Source: Muraenolepis orangiensis (Eukaryota > Chordata > Actinopteri > Gadiformes > Muraenolepididae). From it: a DNA stretch of 64,000 nucleotides. A program made the position numbers and the translations under genes. The notes under the pieces are model-generated. The model did not search any database. It saw nothing but the letters and a program-made list of their open reading frames with translations, and had not been told where the DNA came from. Location of the stretch: contig CM051004.1 in the NCBI GenBank assembly GCA_027704905.1, positions 16,398,890 through 16,462,889 on the forward strand, in the 5' to 3' direction. Shown piece after piece: positions 22,073-44,428 of this stretch. How positions within the stretch are numbered: the first letter of the stretch is position 1; each line of letters starts with the position of its first letter.

Positions 22073-22747
22073 TGGGGAGAAGCTCGCTTTTATGGAAATT
22101 TAGTTTGTATCCGGAATACTTTCCAAACTGAGTCAAAATGTCTTTGACCACTGGGAGGGATGAGACCGGATTAGAAATATATAATAACAGATCGTCCGCA
22201 TATAAAGACAATTTGTGAGTGACCCCCATCCTGGTGATGCCCTGAACTCTCCCCTCCCCCCGAAGCCAAATGGCCAAAGGTTCGATGGCCATAGCGAATA
22301 GGAGGGGGAGAGCGGGCAACCCTGTCTGGTGCCACGGCAAAGAGCAAAAGAGGGTGACTTAACACCATTGGTGAGAACAGACACAACTGGGGAGTTATAG
22401 AGCAGCCTAATCCAGCCGACAAACTCAGGGCCCAGTCCAAATTTAGCCAGGACATAGAACAGATATTCTCACTCAACCCTGTCAAATGCTTTTTCAGCAT
22501 CTAGGGATATTATGACCTCTGGAACTGCAGGGTCGGGAGAGCTAATTATATTGAGCAGCCTTCGGGTGTTATAGGAGGAGTTTCTCCCGACCATGAAGCC
22601 AGTTTGGTCTGTTGAAATCAGGGTTGGTAGAACCTGCTGTAAGCGTGAGGCTAGAATCTTAGCCAGGATCTTTTGGTCCACATTTAAAAGCGAAATGGGC
22701 CCTGTCCTGGTGAGCGAGGAGCTTACCTGCTCTCTCCCCACTCTCAA
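22073..22747 (-). pseudogene. L1 ORF2 reverse transcriptase core
   Basis: Includes GPISLLNVDQKILAKILASR, QTGFMVGRNSSYNTRRLLNI, SLDAEKAFDRVEW-type sequence and LSLYADDLLLYI, with the YADD catalytic motif present. At least two frame changes lie between 22171 and 22500. Broken on its left by the hAT insertion. Confidence 0.85.
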
Positions 22748-23859
22748 AATACTGTTGTTTGGATTTCAACAATTGTCTTTCGATCCTAGCCGTTGACAGG
22801 AGGTCAAACTCGGCTTGAAGCTTAAGGCGTTGGCTATACAGTGTCGGAGTTGGGGTGACGGCATATTGTGTGTCGACCCTCTGGAGCTGATCAGCAACCC
22901 CCGCCATTTCGGACGCATCCGCATTTTTTAACTGAGAGGCAAAATAAATAGCTTGTCCCCTCAAGTAGGCCTTACATGCCTCCCACAGGGTGCCTCTCGT
23001 GATGGTGGGGGTATCGTTCAACTGGAAGAAATTTGAAATTTCGTCTGAGATGAATTTTCTAAACTGTGTGTTGTGACAAATTTGACCCCTCGACGGCTGT
23101 TCTAGTGTTAACAACAGAGGGGAAAGCCTCCATTGTCTGTGCGGGGGGCTGTGATTAGGAAAGTGTATGACGGCTGAGGTGGAGGCATGATCAGAAATCA
23201 CTATGCTGTGGTAGCTACTACAATCAGACCAATGTGAGTCTGTTATCGAAGAGAAAGAAATCAATTCGAGAATACGAACAGTGAACATGTGAGAAAAAAG
23301 AGAAGGCCTTAGCAGATGGATGGGCGGATCTCCAGGGGTCACTCAGCCCCAGCTGGTCTGTGATTGATTTCAGCGTCGTGGCAGAATTGGACAAGGTGGA
23401 AGGTTTAGAGGAGGACCTATCGAGGACGGGGTCTTGAATAAGGTTGAAATCGACTCCTAAAATTGGATATTGACTGTCTATATCGGGGAGAGAAGAAAAG
23501 AGGTGTACAATAAATCTGTGATCGTCCCACACAGGGGCATAGACCGATACTAGGATCACTGGGATATTGAACAGCTTGCCCGAGACCGCTACAAAGCATC
23601 CATTGGGATCTTCAACAGTTTTCGAGGGCTCAAATGTTACATTTTTACTAATTATGATGGCTGCGCCTCTCGCCCTTGCGGAAAACTTTGAATGGATTAT
23701 GTGGCTCATCCAGGGTCTCTTAATACGCAGTACATACAGTACAAACAAACAATACAAATACAAAATAATAATACAATAACAATACAACAATTCAATAACT
23801 TGGCAGTGTTGACAGACACACACAAAAATAGATAATAATAATAGTAATAATAGAAACAA
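22660..23859 (-). pseudogene. L1 ORF2 endonuclease and linker
   Basis: Includes SKFSARARGAAIIISKNVTF, VILVSVYAPVWDDHRFI, DFNLIQDPVLDRSS and SRIDFFLFDNR, matching the APE-type endonuclease of L1 (SxYAP, DFN and SRIDF-like motifs). Linker sequence ends ESGERAGKLLAHQ near 22700. RT sequence starts almost at once, so about 100-200 residues usually found between them appear deleted. Confidence 0.8.
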
Positions 23860-24033
23860 CTAATAAAGAGCACTGGCGTTGCCCAGAGACATACATTACT
23901 AACACAATCAGTGCCCCGTTTAATGTCAGTGAAGACTCATTAAACAAAGAAAACAGTCGATAAAGTGCTCGACGGGCAGGTCCAAATTAGAGTGGCCAAC
24001 CAAAACAGAGAAGTGCAAAACAGAAAATTAGCC

Positions 24034-24420
24034 CTATAACGTCCAACAATAATAATGAGCAAGATATATATATATAGGTGGTAGCGCCAGTGCTAGCCAC
24101 CAATCAGGTAGCCATGTAACCGAAGAAGAATAGCCCTTAAGCCGCTTCTTGTTGCCCTCTTTGTCGGTGATCTGGAGCTTAGCCGGGTAAAGGAGAGCTG
24201 GTCGCAGGCCCAAGTTGTAGAGCTTAGCCATGACATCGCGGTAGGCCGCCCGCTGCTCCTGGACCTCGGGGCAGTAGTCCTCGTAGATGAGGATCGGCGA
24301 GTCCTGGTACGTCAGGTCGTTCCTCCGTTTGCGGGCTTCACGGATTACCAGCTCTTTGGTTTGATGTCGGTGAAAGCAGACAATCACAGGTCTGGGCTTG
24401 TCCCCTTGTCGAGGTTTCAC
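24034..24420 (-). pseudogene. L1 ORF1 C-terminal fragment
   Basis: Encodes KPRPVIVCFHRHQTKELVI, DSPILIYEDYCPEVQEQRAA and LGLRPALLYPAKLQIT, the RRM/C-terminal domain pattern of L1 ORF1p (RPVIV...F......IL...R......I.I..D.......R..). ORF1 upstream is split by the solo LTR at 24616-24886 and by frame changes. Confidence 0.8.
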
Positions 24421-24615
24421 GGCTAATGTGCGATGGCCCGGTCCAGCTCCGGGGGAGTTTGCAACACCTGGTCGCCAAACAGCTTTACAAGGACCTCAGA
24501 ATAGAAGGCAGTGGGTCGAGGACCCTCAATGGGCTCTGGTAAGTCGATGATTCTGAGGGTATTGCGACGGCTTCGTCCCTCCAGGTCAATGTTTTTAGCT
24601 TTTAGCCTAGCATAG

Positions 24616-24886
24616 TGTTGACAGAGTCACATGTATAGCAATAAACTGGTCATGACGACGAGGTCTTCTTTAGCCTTAACTGGCGTGGTTTATTTTCATA
24701 TGTGCATTGCACCACTTGACCTGCTCTCCGTGAGAGCTAGAGAGAGAGAGATAGAAGGGGAGAGAACAATCCCTTATACCTGACGTCAGCTACAATAGCT
24801 GTGCCTCCTTACGCCTATAGCGCCCTCTTACTGTGGAACAGTTATAGTGCAGTTACATGCAGACATATTAATACTTACACTTAACA
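24616..24886. mobile_element. Second solo LTR in the L1, target duplication CATAG
   Basis: Begins TGTTGACAGAGTCAC and ends ACACTTAACA. CATAG stands directly before (24611-24615) and after (24887-24891). The ends are TGTTGA and TTAACA, an imperfect inverted pair. 271 bp, unrelated in sequence to the LTR at 20390. The flanking sequence on both sides is L1 ORF1. Confidence 0.8.
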
Positions 24887-25497
24887 CATAGTCCACCATT
24901 AGTGCGGAGCACGCCGCCTCGACGACCACAAATCGATCCTCTGCCAGGTTGGCGTTAGTCTCTAAACTTGCAATACGTTCACCATGATCAGTCACTGTGG
25001 CCTAGACAGCATCTAACTTTGATTCAAGAGATGCGAATGAAGACTTGAACTCTGTAGAAATGTCCGACTTGTGTTTATCCAACAGGCTAGTCAGAACTGA
25101 CATGCTAAACTGGTCGTCTCCGGACAATCGCTCGTCTCTTTTGGCGTCATCTTTTTTTGGCTTGTCTGACTTTAGATGTCATGGTAAATGATAATGATAC
25201 AAAAATAATAGTTATTGATAATTTATTTTATCCCCTGAGGGAGTTGGGTCAAGTTTGGGTTGTTAAAAAAGTTATAAATGGAAAAGTTACGGGAGAGCGT
25301 GTCGTATGCGACTACTCCCTTCCTCTCTCCACCGGAAGTCGTGACTGAAAATCTTATGTGCAATACCCGACGACAGACAGCAGTTATAAAAATAAGATAA
25401 AAAAATATATATACATACGTATGTGAAAATATATGAAATATGAAAAAGAGCAATATGTATATATAAATCAATGTAATAAAATATACATTGTTGTATG

Positions 25498-26603
25498 CTA
25501 TACGCACTTGTTCAGCAGCCTGATGGCCTGACTGTGGAAGCTATCTCTGAGTCTATTTGTACGGCACTTGATACTGCGGTATCGCCTGCCTGACGGTAAA
25601 ATTGAATACAGTTTGTGGCTGGGGTGGGCATTGTCTTTTATGATGCGTTTGGCCTTGGCCACACACCGCTGGTTGTATATATCCAGGAGGGAGGGGAGCT
25701 CACCTCCAACGATATACTGGGCCGTCCGCACCAACCTTTGAAGCGCTCTGCGCTCGAGTGCGGTGCAGTTCCCGGACCAGGTGGTGATACACCCTGTAAG
25801 AACACTCTCGATGGAGCCGGTATAGAATGTTCTCAGGATGCGGGGGCCCATGCTGAATTTCCTCAGACGCCTGAGGAAATACAGGCGTTGTTGGGCCCTT
25901 TTCACCACGTGTGTGGTGTGCGTGGACCATGTGAGGTCCTCGGAGATGTGCACGCCGAGGAACTTGAAGCTGCTGACCCTCTCTACTGCAACACCGTCGA
26001 TGGAGATAGGGCCATGCTCTCCTCTCTGCTTCCTGTAGTCCACGATCAGCTCCTTGGTCTTCTTGACGTTGAGGGCGAGGCTGTTCTCCTGGCACCACTG
26101 CTCCAGCGATCCAACCTCCCCCCTGTAGGCTGTCTCGTCGTCACCGGCGATCAGGCCCATCACTGTCGTGTCGTCAGCAAACTTGATGATGACGTTGGAG
26201 CTGTGCATAGCCATGCAGTCGTGGGTGTAGAGGGAGTAGAGGAGAGGGCTCAGCACGCATCCCTGGGGGGCTCCCGTGTTGAGGGTCAGTGGCTCTGAGG
26301 TGGTGCTGCCCATCCTCACCACCTGGCGGCGGTCCGACAGGAGGTCCAGTATCCAGCTGCACGTGGATGGGGGCACGCCTAGACCTCTAAGCTTGGTGTC
26401 GAGCTTGGCAGGAACTATCGTGTTGAACGCTGAGCTGTAGTCCACAAACAGCATTCGCACATAACCGTTCTTTCCCTCCAGGTGGGAAAGGGCGGTGTGG
26501 AGGGCCATGGCAATTGCGTCGTCCGTGGATCTGTTTTGACGATATGCAAATTGCCATGGGTCCAGCGTGGCAGGCAACACGGAGCAAATAAAGTCCTTAA
26601 CGT
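25498..26603 (-). pseudogene. L2/Rex-type non-LTR retrotransposon, reverse transcriptase fragment
   Basis: A minus-strand frame of about 360 codons: LDPWQFAYRQNRSTDDAIAM, MLFVDYSSAFNTIVPAKL, LNTGAPQGCVLSPLLYSLYT and IIKFADDTTVMGL, then LNVKKTKELIVDYRK and FKFLGVHISEDLTWS. These are RT motifs with FADD at the catalytic site, closest in my recollection to L2/Maui-type LINEs of fish. 5'-truncated at about 26603, where a fold-back element starts. The frame is unusually intact for its length. Confidence 0.85.
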
Positions 26604-26604
26604 A

Positions 26605-26937
26605 GGCTTAACGTAACTAGAGTTACAAAACCGCGATCAATAATCACCAATTTCTCTGGCATGTCTTGTCATTAGCACTCACCTGTCAAAATATCTCAAC
26701 TTAAATCCTACCATTATGGACGTTATGTGACATTAAGTGTTTTTTTCTCTATTGAGCCAGTAAGGAAAAGTCCTAACGCAGCTTTATGAGAGGAAAACAC
26801 TTAATGTAACATAACTTCCGTAATAGTAGGATTTTGACAGGTGAAAGTGCTAATAACAAGACATATGCCAGAGACATTTGGTGATTATTGATCGCTGTTT
26901 TGGAACTTTAAGTTCCGTTAAGCCTTTTCACATATAA
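26605..26937. mobile_element. Fold-back (MITE-like) element A
   Basis: The left arm AGGCTTAACGTAACTAGAG...GCGATCAATAATCACCAA matches the inverted right arm (TTGGTGATTATTGATCGCTG...CCGTTAAGCC) over about 140 bp with scattered mismatches and small gaps. The loop is around 26750-26775. No coding capacity. Confidence 0.75.
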
Positions 26938-26985
26938 TTTTAGACTGTCCCTTTCATCGATAGCCAGTGTGTGGTTGTCTGTGTT

Positions 26986-27540
26986 GGGCTGTTACTTCAC
27001 TACATGGACACTGCTTTGACAACTATGGTCCACTTGGACTCTGGCTGCGACAATCTTATCTGCCTAAATGAGATAACGCATAAAGTGACGTGTAGTCCGT
27101 CTGACTAGAACAACCGAATGTTCGAATGGGGGGGGGGGGGGTCTACAGAAGGTCCAGTTGTGATAGACACGGTTCGCCACTGGCAAGGGGGGATGGGTGG
27201 TCTACTTATTGTTTGGGGCCAAGGACCCCTTACAGGGAAAACATTTTTCAAATATGTGTGTGTATATATATATCAGTGGCCAAGCGTGTCTATCACAACT
27301 GGACCTTCTGTTCCCAAACTTTTCAACCCGTGACCCCCAAAATAACAGACCCCCCCCCCCCCCCCCCCACTATCACCATCCGACGGTGTCGAGATCGCGA
27401 ACATCGTGAAGTCCAACGAGGGGGGGGGGGGGAGGAGTCACTTTATGCCTTATTTCATTTAGGCAGATACGATTGTCACAGCCAATTTCCAAGTGTACTA
27501 TAGTTGGTAAAGCAGTGTCTATGTAGTGAAGTAACAGCCC
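26986..27540. mobile_element. Fold-back element B with a second inverted repeat inside
   Basis: Outer arms of about 105 bp: GGGCTGTTACTTCACTACAT at 26986 and its complement ending at 27540. Inside lies a separate inverted pair of 37 bp: CAGAAGGTCCAGTTGTGATA at 27146 and its complement ending at 27310. G12-13 and C20 homopolymer runs separate these arms. No coding capacity. Confidence 0.8.
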
Positions 27541-27759
27541 ATCATCTTCGCCTTCGCCATTTTGACGTAAAATCCTACGTAGAAAAAACTTAGCACTACG
27601 CTAGATCCCCTCTCGCTCCAGCCAGTATACCTTCTAGCTCCCTATTGAGCTGTGGGGAAATCTGAAAGAAAACGCCCATTGGCTACAAATCACTATATGA
27701 TTGGTTGATCAAACTGTCAATCCAAACATACGCTCTCATTCAGTCTGAGGGCCAAAGTC

Positions 27760-27855
27760 ATATATGTATATATATATATGTGTATATATATATATATATG
27801 TATATATATACGTATATATATATATACGTGTATATATATATATATATACACGTAT
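27760..27855. repeat. (TA)n-rich microsatellite
   Basis: TATATATATGTGTATATATA-type sequence with ACGT interruptions, self-complementary over most of its length. Confidence 0.85.
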
Positions 27856-28477
27856 ACAGGATATTTTGCTGCATCCAGTTGTAAGACAAGTCTCTTGTGG
27901 ACTACATAGGTAGAAATGACAATTAGATTAAAATAATAATAATAATAATAATAAATATATATATAAATAATAATATGGGGGATGGTCGATCCTTTACCCC
28001 AGTGTGAGGTCGTTAAGTTGTACTGCACGTTGTTCACGTCACGTCGGCCATTCTGGACGGACATCGCCGCTGATGTCCCGGAGATCCAGTTCCGGTACCT
28101 ATCCCGTGTCACCCGCCGGTCTCGCGTTACCTTGGTTCATACGAGCGCCCCGGTAATTCTAATTACTTGTCTGATACCTGTCGCCTGCCTACTACCTGTT
28201 CGGTACTACGCACCTCGACCGTACGGTATCGAGACTTCTACCCTGACCACTGGACTGTTCCCGTTTACCCGTGTTTTGTGTGTGCTTTGAATAAAGCTTT
28301 TCGTATTGCTCCACTGTGTCTGTTGTCTGCGTTCGGGGAGGAAAGATGTGTGGCCCTGTTGGCCAACGCGGCCCCCGGTGTCTACGACCAGGTTAAGTGA
28401 TTTTGAGTCCCTGATCGGACGGTTGGGTCAAGAGTTGCAGACGAGGATAGACCAGCTCAGGGACTTGGCAACCGTCG

Positions 28478-29320
28478 TTGCTTCCCTCCTCAGAGGGGTC
28501 CTCAGCGCCGCTCTGTCCCTGTCTGCCGACGCTAACAACGTCGCTATTCCCCCGTCTGACAGCGCCACGCTGCCCGACGCTGCGCTGCCCGACGTTGCGC
28601 TTCCCCTATCCGTCGACGCTGACGACGTCGTTATTCTCCCGTCTGACAGCACCTCGCTGCCCGACGCTGCACAACATTGCGCTTCCCCTGTCTGCCGACG
28701 CTATCGACGTCGCACCGCACCCGCCTGAGGACGTCGCTCCGCACCTGCCTGACGACGTCGCTCCGCACCCGCCTGACTACGTCGCTCCGCACCCGCCTGA
28801 GGACGTCGCTCCGCACCCGCCTGACGATGTCCCTCCGCACCCGCCTGACGACGTCGCTCCGTACCCGCCTGACGACGTCACGCGGCCCCCGTCTGCTGAC
28901 GCCGCGCCGCACCCGCCTGACGACGTCACACGGCCCCCGTCTGCTGACGCCGCGCCGTACCCGCCTGACGACGTCACGCGGCCCCCGTCTGTCGACTACA
29001 GAGGGGGTCGAGAGCAGACCCCAGAGGAGACTCCAGAGGAGGTCCCGGAGGAGACCCCCAGAGGAGACCCCCGGAGGAGGTTCCAGAGGAGACCTCCAGA
29101 GAAGACTCCTACCGACCTGGGCAGAAGGGGTGGCTCTCTTCCCGGGCCCCGCCCGCCCACCAAATCTCCTCCACCCCCCTGGATCATCGACTGGGAGGCA
29201 TACGGTCCAGAGGAGCGGGGTTGGCCCCCGCGCCGTTACAGTCTGGATCTGTTATTTTCCCTTGACTGCCACCGGGAACACCCCTTCAAGCCAGGTTGGG
29301 CGCCAGGAGGCGCCCGTTGA
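28478..29320 (+). CDS. Proline/aspartate repeat-rich frame inside the LTR element
   Basis: A 280-codon open frame with an 8-residue repeat PHPPDDVA (24-bp unit, about 28710-28990), then EETPEEVPEETPR-like sequence. It lies just upstream of the polypurine tract and is probably a remnant of a polyprotein or a non-coding repeat tract. Other frames across the same repeat are also open, so coding status is doubtful. Confidence 0.3.
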   Translation: MLPSSEGSSAPLCPCLPTLTTSLFPRLTAPRCPTLRCPTLRFPYPSTLTTSLFSRLTAPRCPTLHNIALPLSADAIDVAPHPPEDVAPHLPDDVAPHPPDYVAPHPPEDVAPHPPDDVPPHPPDDVAPYPPDDVTRPPSADAAPHPPDDVTRPPSADAAPYPPDDVTRPPSVDYRGGREQTPEETPEEVPEETPRGDPRRRFQRRPPEKTPTDLGRRGGSLPGPRPPTKSPPPPWIIDWEAYGPEERGWPPRRYSLDLLFSLDCHREHPFKPGWAPGGAR

Positions 29321-29529
29321 GGGGGGGGTACTGTCACGGTTACGGTGGTTGGCAGGGGGCGTGGCCAAGCCACGTGCGCTGGCGCCGCACACACACACAC
29401 ACACCTGTCAAATATCACCTTGTCTAATTGCTAATCACCTCACCTGGGGTATATATACTTTGACGATCCTTTACCCCAGTGTGAGGTCGTTACGTTGTAC
29501 TGCACGTTGTTCACATCACGTCGGACATT

Positions 29530-32167
29530 GATTGATTGATTGATTGATTGGTGATAATAGAAAAAGCACCATAAGCACTTCCAAAATATAGAAGACAACA
29601 TATACAGTACATAGAAATACATAGAAGACAACAAAATATCACGAGGATAAAAACACAATAAAGCCCGAGGGCTTATTTCCATTGTGGTCCTCTATAAACA
29701 GACATAAAACGTACTAAACGAAAATAAATCCTAAAATGACTCATTAAAAGAACATACTATACACAACAAAGATCAAACAAATAAGAGCAGTAGCAGCAAA
29801 GACAAAAGCAATAGCAGCAGCAGGGCAGTTCACTGACAAACAATCCACGTAGTTTTTACATGATTATAATTTAAAATTATTAAATTAGAAATAAAGATTA
29901 CAATCTAAAAACAAAAACAACGCATGGATGTGACTAAAACTTAAACTGAGCTATCTATTTTGTAGCCATTTTTTTAAAGCCACCTTGAATATGTTCAAGG
30001 AAGTGCTCTGTTTCAGTTGAGTGGACAACACATTCCACTGGATGGCTGCACTATAAATAAAAGTATTTTTGGCCATGAAGGTTTTAAAACACATGGGGAT
30101 GAAATCGGTTGAACTACCTCTTGTAAAATGATGGTGGCTCTCGCCCACAAGTTCGAAGTAGTTCTTTAGGTATTTTGGCACAGAGTTTTTGACTATTTTA
30201 AAAGTTAGCAGCATCTTAGTATATAAGGTGCGTTTTTCGACCGACAAAGCGTTAAAATGTGCTCTTGTTCCAAGTGGGTACGTGGATGACCTTTTAAAAC
30301 TATTCGCATTAGTTTGTTCTGTGCCGTTTGGTTTGATTTTGAACTTTTGAGCTAGACCTGTATACCATGAAGTGGCAGCGTAGTCAAAGTGACTCTGGAC
30401 CAGTGCACCTGCTAAGGTGCAAAGAATGTAACTATCCAAAAAGCAGCCTTCCTGGCCAGGAACTTTATTCTTTGATTCATTTTTGTGAGAGCTTTAACTG
30501 CCATAGACTCCCCGGACAGACAATTGTTCAAGATGCAACCCAAGTAGTTCACTTTATCCTTGACCAGAATTGAAACCTCTCCAACCTTTATGTTAAAACC
30601 AGGGGATCTAGCTAGCTTTATCTTTGACCCAAAAATCATGGCTTCAGTTTTCCCCATGTGAAGTGAGAGTCTGTTGTCGGATAGCCAATCACAGACCTTT
30701 AAAAGCTCCTCACTTAGGGTATTCTCCACCACTGATTTATCTTTGCTAGAGACCATTAACACAGAATCATCAGCATAAAGAAACAAGTTACAGAATGATG
30801 ATGTGGCTGCTTCAAAATCATTAATATATAAAAGAAAGAGTAAGGGCCCGAGGATGCTTCCCTGTGGCACCCCCCATCCCACTTTGACCTCTGAAAGTAA
30901 CCCACTCACTTTTACCACTTGGGATCTGCCAACAAGATAGGAGTAGACCCATTTCAGGGCTAGTTCACTAAAACCCATGGCTTTTAGTTTCAAGGACATG
31001 ATGTTGTGATCTACTGTGTCAAAAGCTTTCTGAAGGTCAAGCAAGACCATACCACACAACTTTCCTGAGTCAACCTCCTCCCTAATTAAATCAGTAAGGT
31101 ACAATAGGCAGGTTTCTGTTGAGTGTGACTTTCTAAAACCGGATTGGAACTCGTATAAAAAAATCATTATTTAAAATAAAAGTGTTAATTTGTGCTTGAA
31201 CCAATCTTTCTAAAATTTTAGATAAAGTGCTTAAAATGGAAACAGGCCTGTAGTTGTTCGGGTCTCTTTTGTTACCCTTTTTGAAGAGAGATATCACTCT
31301 TGCCCTTTTAAACTCAAGTGGAACTGTGCCTGACTGAATTGACAAATTGATAATATGTGTAACATGTGGAGCGATCACCACTGCAGCATCCTTAAGGAAC
31401 CTTGCAGGGATATGATCAAGACCAGCACCTTTCGAAGGGTCGAGTTCACTAAGTGATTTAAAAACATCAGCCTCAGAGACAATGGAAAATGAAAAGGAAC
31501 CCGGTTTGATACCCATCTGCCCATAACAAATCATGAGATGTTCCTCACCATAAGCCCCTGAAGGTTGTGGAAGCCTATCAACTAGCTACTTAGCAACAGT
31601 GGAGAAATGATTATTTAGCAGATTAGCAACTTCCTTTTTGTTTGAAGTTGCTTTACCATCTACCTCCAAGCTGATGTTGTTCCCTGTAGATGAGCTTTTT
31701 GTGCTGTAACCAACCTCCTTTGAGCATTTCCAAAGCATCTTTGGCTCCTGTTTGTGTTCCAAGATTTTATCGCTAAAATAATTTTTCTTTGCCTTTGTGA
31801 TCTTTCTGTTGACCTCATTCCTCACTTTTTTTTAATTACAAAACTGGATTGGTCCTTTTTTATCTTATACTCATCAAACTTAGCATTTCTTTAAAATGTC
31901 TTCATTAATCCATTTTTCAGTTCTTTGTTTGATTCTGACTGTTTTTATAGGTGCTATCTTGTTTAGGGAGTTAAGAAATGCTACATTAAAAACAGAGAGA
32001 GCTTGGTCAACATCCTGACACTCAAGTGTTTTAGAAAAATCCTGGTTGCCTTTTAAAACCTCAACAAAAACATCCTGACTATAATTCTTGCAGCTTCTTA
32101 ACTTAACTGAGTTGTGGTGATTAAAAAAGATTTTCCTAGTTTTCCTAGTAAGGAAAATGATGTCCCC
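29530..32167 (-). mobile_element. Non-LTR retrotransposon inserted in the 3' LTR
   Basis: On the minus strand the element starts near 32167 and ends in a (CAAT)n-type tail at 29530-29551. LTR sequence is continuous across it (CACGTCGGACATT on the left, CATTCTGGACGG on the right, compared with the uninterrupted 5' LTR at 28035-28060), so CATT may be the target duplication. Reverse-transcriptase frames lie at 30412-31167 and 31133-31534. Confidence 0.8.
29951..31825 (-). pseudogene. Reverse transcriptase of the inserted LINE
   Basis: Encodes SKGAGLDHIPARFLKDAAVV, NYRPVSILSTLSKILERLV, QSGFRKSHSTETCLLYLTDL, MVLLDLQKAFDTVDHNIM, VPQGSILGPLLFLLYINDF and LFLYADDSVLMV, giving the ordered RT motifs including YADD. 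The frame breaks near 31150 and 30420. Family not settled (Jockey/CR1/RTE-X-like). Confidence 0.85.
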
Positions 32168-32500
32168 CATTCTGGACGGACATCGCCGCTGATGTCCCGG
32201 AGATCCAGTTCCAGTACCTATCCCGCATCACCCGCCGGACTCGCGTTACCCTCGTTCATACGAGCGCCCCGGTAATTCTAATTACTTGTCTGATACCTGT
32301 CGCCTGCCTACTACCCGTTCGGTACTACGCACCTCGACCTCCCGGTACGCAGACTCCTCCCCCGTCCCGGACGACTCGTCGGTCTACTACCTGCCGGTAC
32401 TCTGCGGATCGACCTCCCGGAACCCTGACCCCTGGACTGTATTGCTCCACTGTGTCTGTTGTATGCGTTCGGGGTCCAACCCACACCCCACATCGTGACA

Positions 32501-33565
32501 GAAACATGATTATAAAGAGCATTTAGGGTCCATTTAGTACATGATTCAAGAAGTACAATTAAATGCTAACTCCCCATTCCCTTCCGCAGTAGAAATTTCC
32601 TACAACAACAATGATACTCTAAGTATTGTGGTTTTCATTGTAGACCTGGTCTCATATTGTCTCCACCAGAGGTTCTTGAACAATTTGTTTTACTAATCAG
32701 TGGTTTTAACATTCATGTTTTATTAAAATCTCAGTCGTTGTCCTTTAGGAGAAAATATGAGTTGAAAAATGAATGTCTGGTGAATATTGAATATGAAATG
32801 AAGTGTCTCTAGGACCAGGCGAATAGCCAACTTCTGGCTCTTCTCACGGTTGGAATTTCCCTTCTGGTCTTTTCTACGTTTCATAGTTTGGAGATGCGTG
32901 TAGGCCTATTTCTTTATGGAAACTACCCCCTCACCTTTAAAAAACAATGTGTAGGAGGATGTAAAATCAGAAAAACAACCAATCTCCCTTGGTATAGCCT
33001 AATTGTGAAATACAATAATAGACTATCTTCTTATTGTAAGTTAGCTGTAAGACTTCCACAACTTCCACTTGCACCACGTTGCTTTTAGGTTACTGCACGA
33101 GTTGTAAATGGTGTAAATGATTTGATAAGCAGTTTTTGCATCACCACCCACGCTTAGAACCAAGTAAAATCATAATTTGTGGTAAAGAACAACGGGGTTA
33201 CCGAAGTAGGACATCTGCAATGTTCAAACTTGAGCTCAATGCTTCTGCAGCTGCTACAATACCACCAAACTAGGTCATTTGCCTTTCAAGATGCTTCACA
33301 TACATTCGTACAAAGTCTACGTGCGACATGGTTCAACCCTGTGCACTTCTTAAAGCCTTTGTTGGATGACAAACGCTTCGTCGAGCCTTCTGGTTCATCA
33401 GGTTGGACACGTAACCGTCAGGTTACAGGTTGGACACGCTTTGACCGTAATCATTGTCATCATGAAGATGTGTACGCGGATACGAAGATCCTGATGTTTT
33501 TCTCTGGACTGTTTTAAATCACCTAATGTGTGATCAAAGAACAAGTATCCCAACGACGAGCTACG
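32501..33565. other. Intergenic, upstream of il23r
   Basis: Unique-looking AT-rich sequence between the LTR end and the il23r start codon. It should contain the il23r promoter and 5' UTR, but I see no clear TATA box or named element. A short direct repeat (AGGTTGGACACG) occurs at about 33401 and 33426. Confidence 0.4.

Positions 33566-44428
<10,863 letters not shown>

Larger units (their letters stand above)
18505..25182 (-). mobile_element. L1-type LINE, dead, with three nested insertions
   Basis: The minus strand reads ORF1, then ORF2 endonuclease, reverse transcriptase and C-terminal region. ORF1 seems to begin at an ATG at 25182 (MTSKVRQAKKR) and its C-terminal domain is at 24034-24420. 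The 3' end near 18505-18540 shows CCAATAAAAAGG and an A-rich tail. The body is broken by a solo LTR (24616-24886), a hAT element (20856-22064) and another solo LTR (20390-20816). Frameshifts and a gap between the endonuclease linker and the RT domain show that it is inactive. Confidence 0.85.
27987..32500 (+). mobile_element. Internally deleted LTR retrotransposon, 3' LTR split by a LINE
   Basis: A truncated 5' LTR copy (about 27987-28338) shares CGATCCTTTACCCCAGTGTG and GCGTTCGGGG with the other LTRs. The internal part 28339-29331 ends in a purine tract GAGGGGGGGGTAC directly before the 3' LTR start TGTCACGGTTACGG at 29332. The 3' LTR runs to about 29529, is interrupted by a LINE, and resumes at about 32168 to end CATCGTGACA at 32500. 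Ends match the solo LTR at 20390-20816. No protease, RT or integrase remains. Confidence 0.8.

Noticed and set aside
25615..26298. A 227-codon plus-strand frame opposite the L2-like RT
   Set aside because: Antisense of a clear reverse transcriptase, with no recognised domain.
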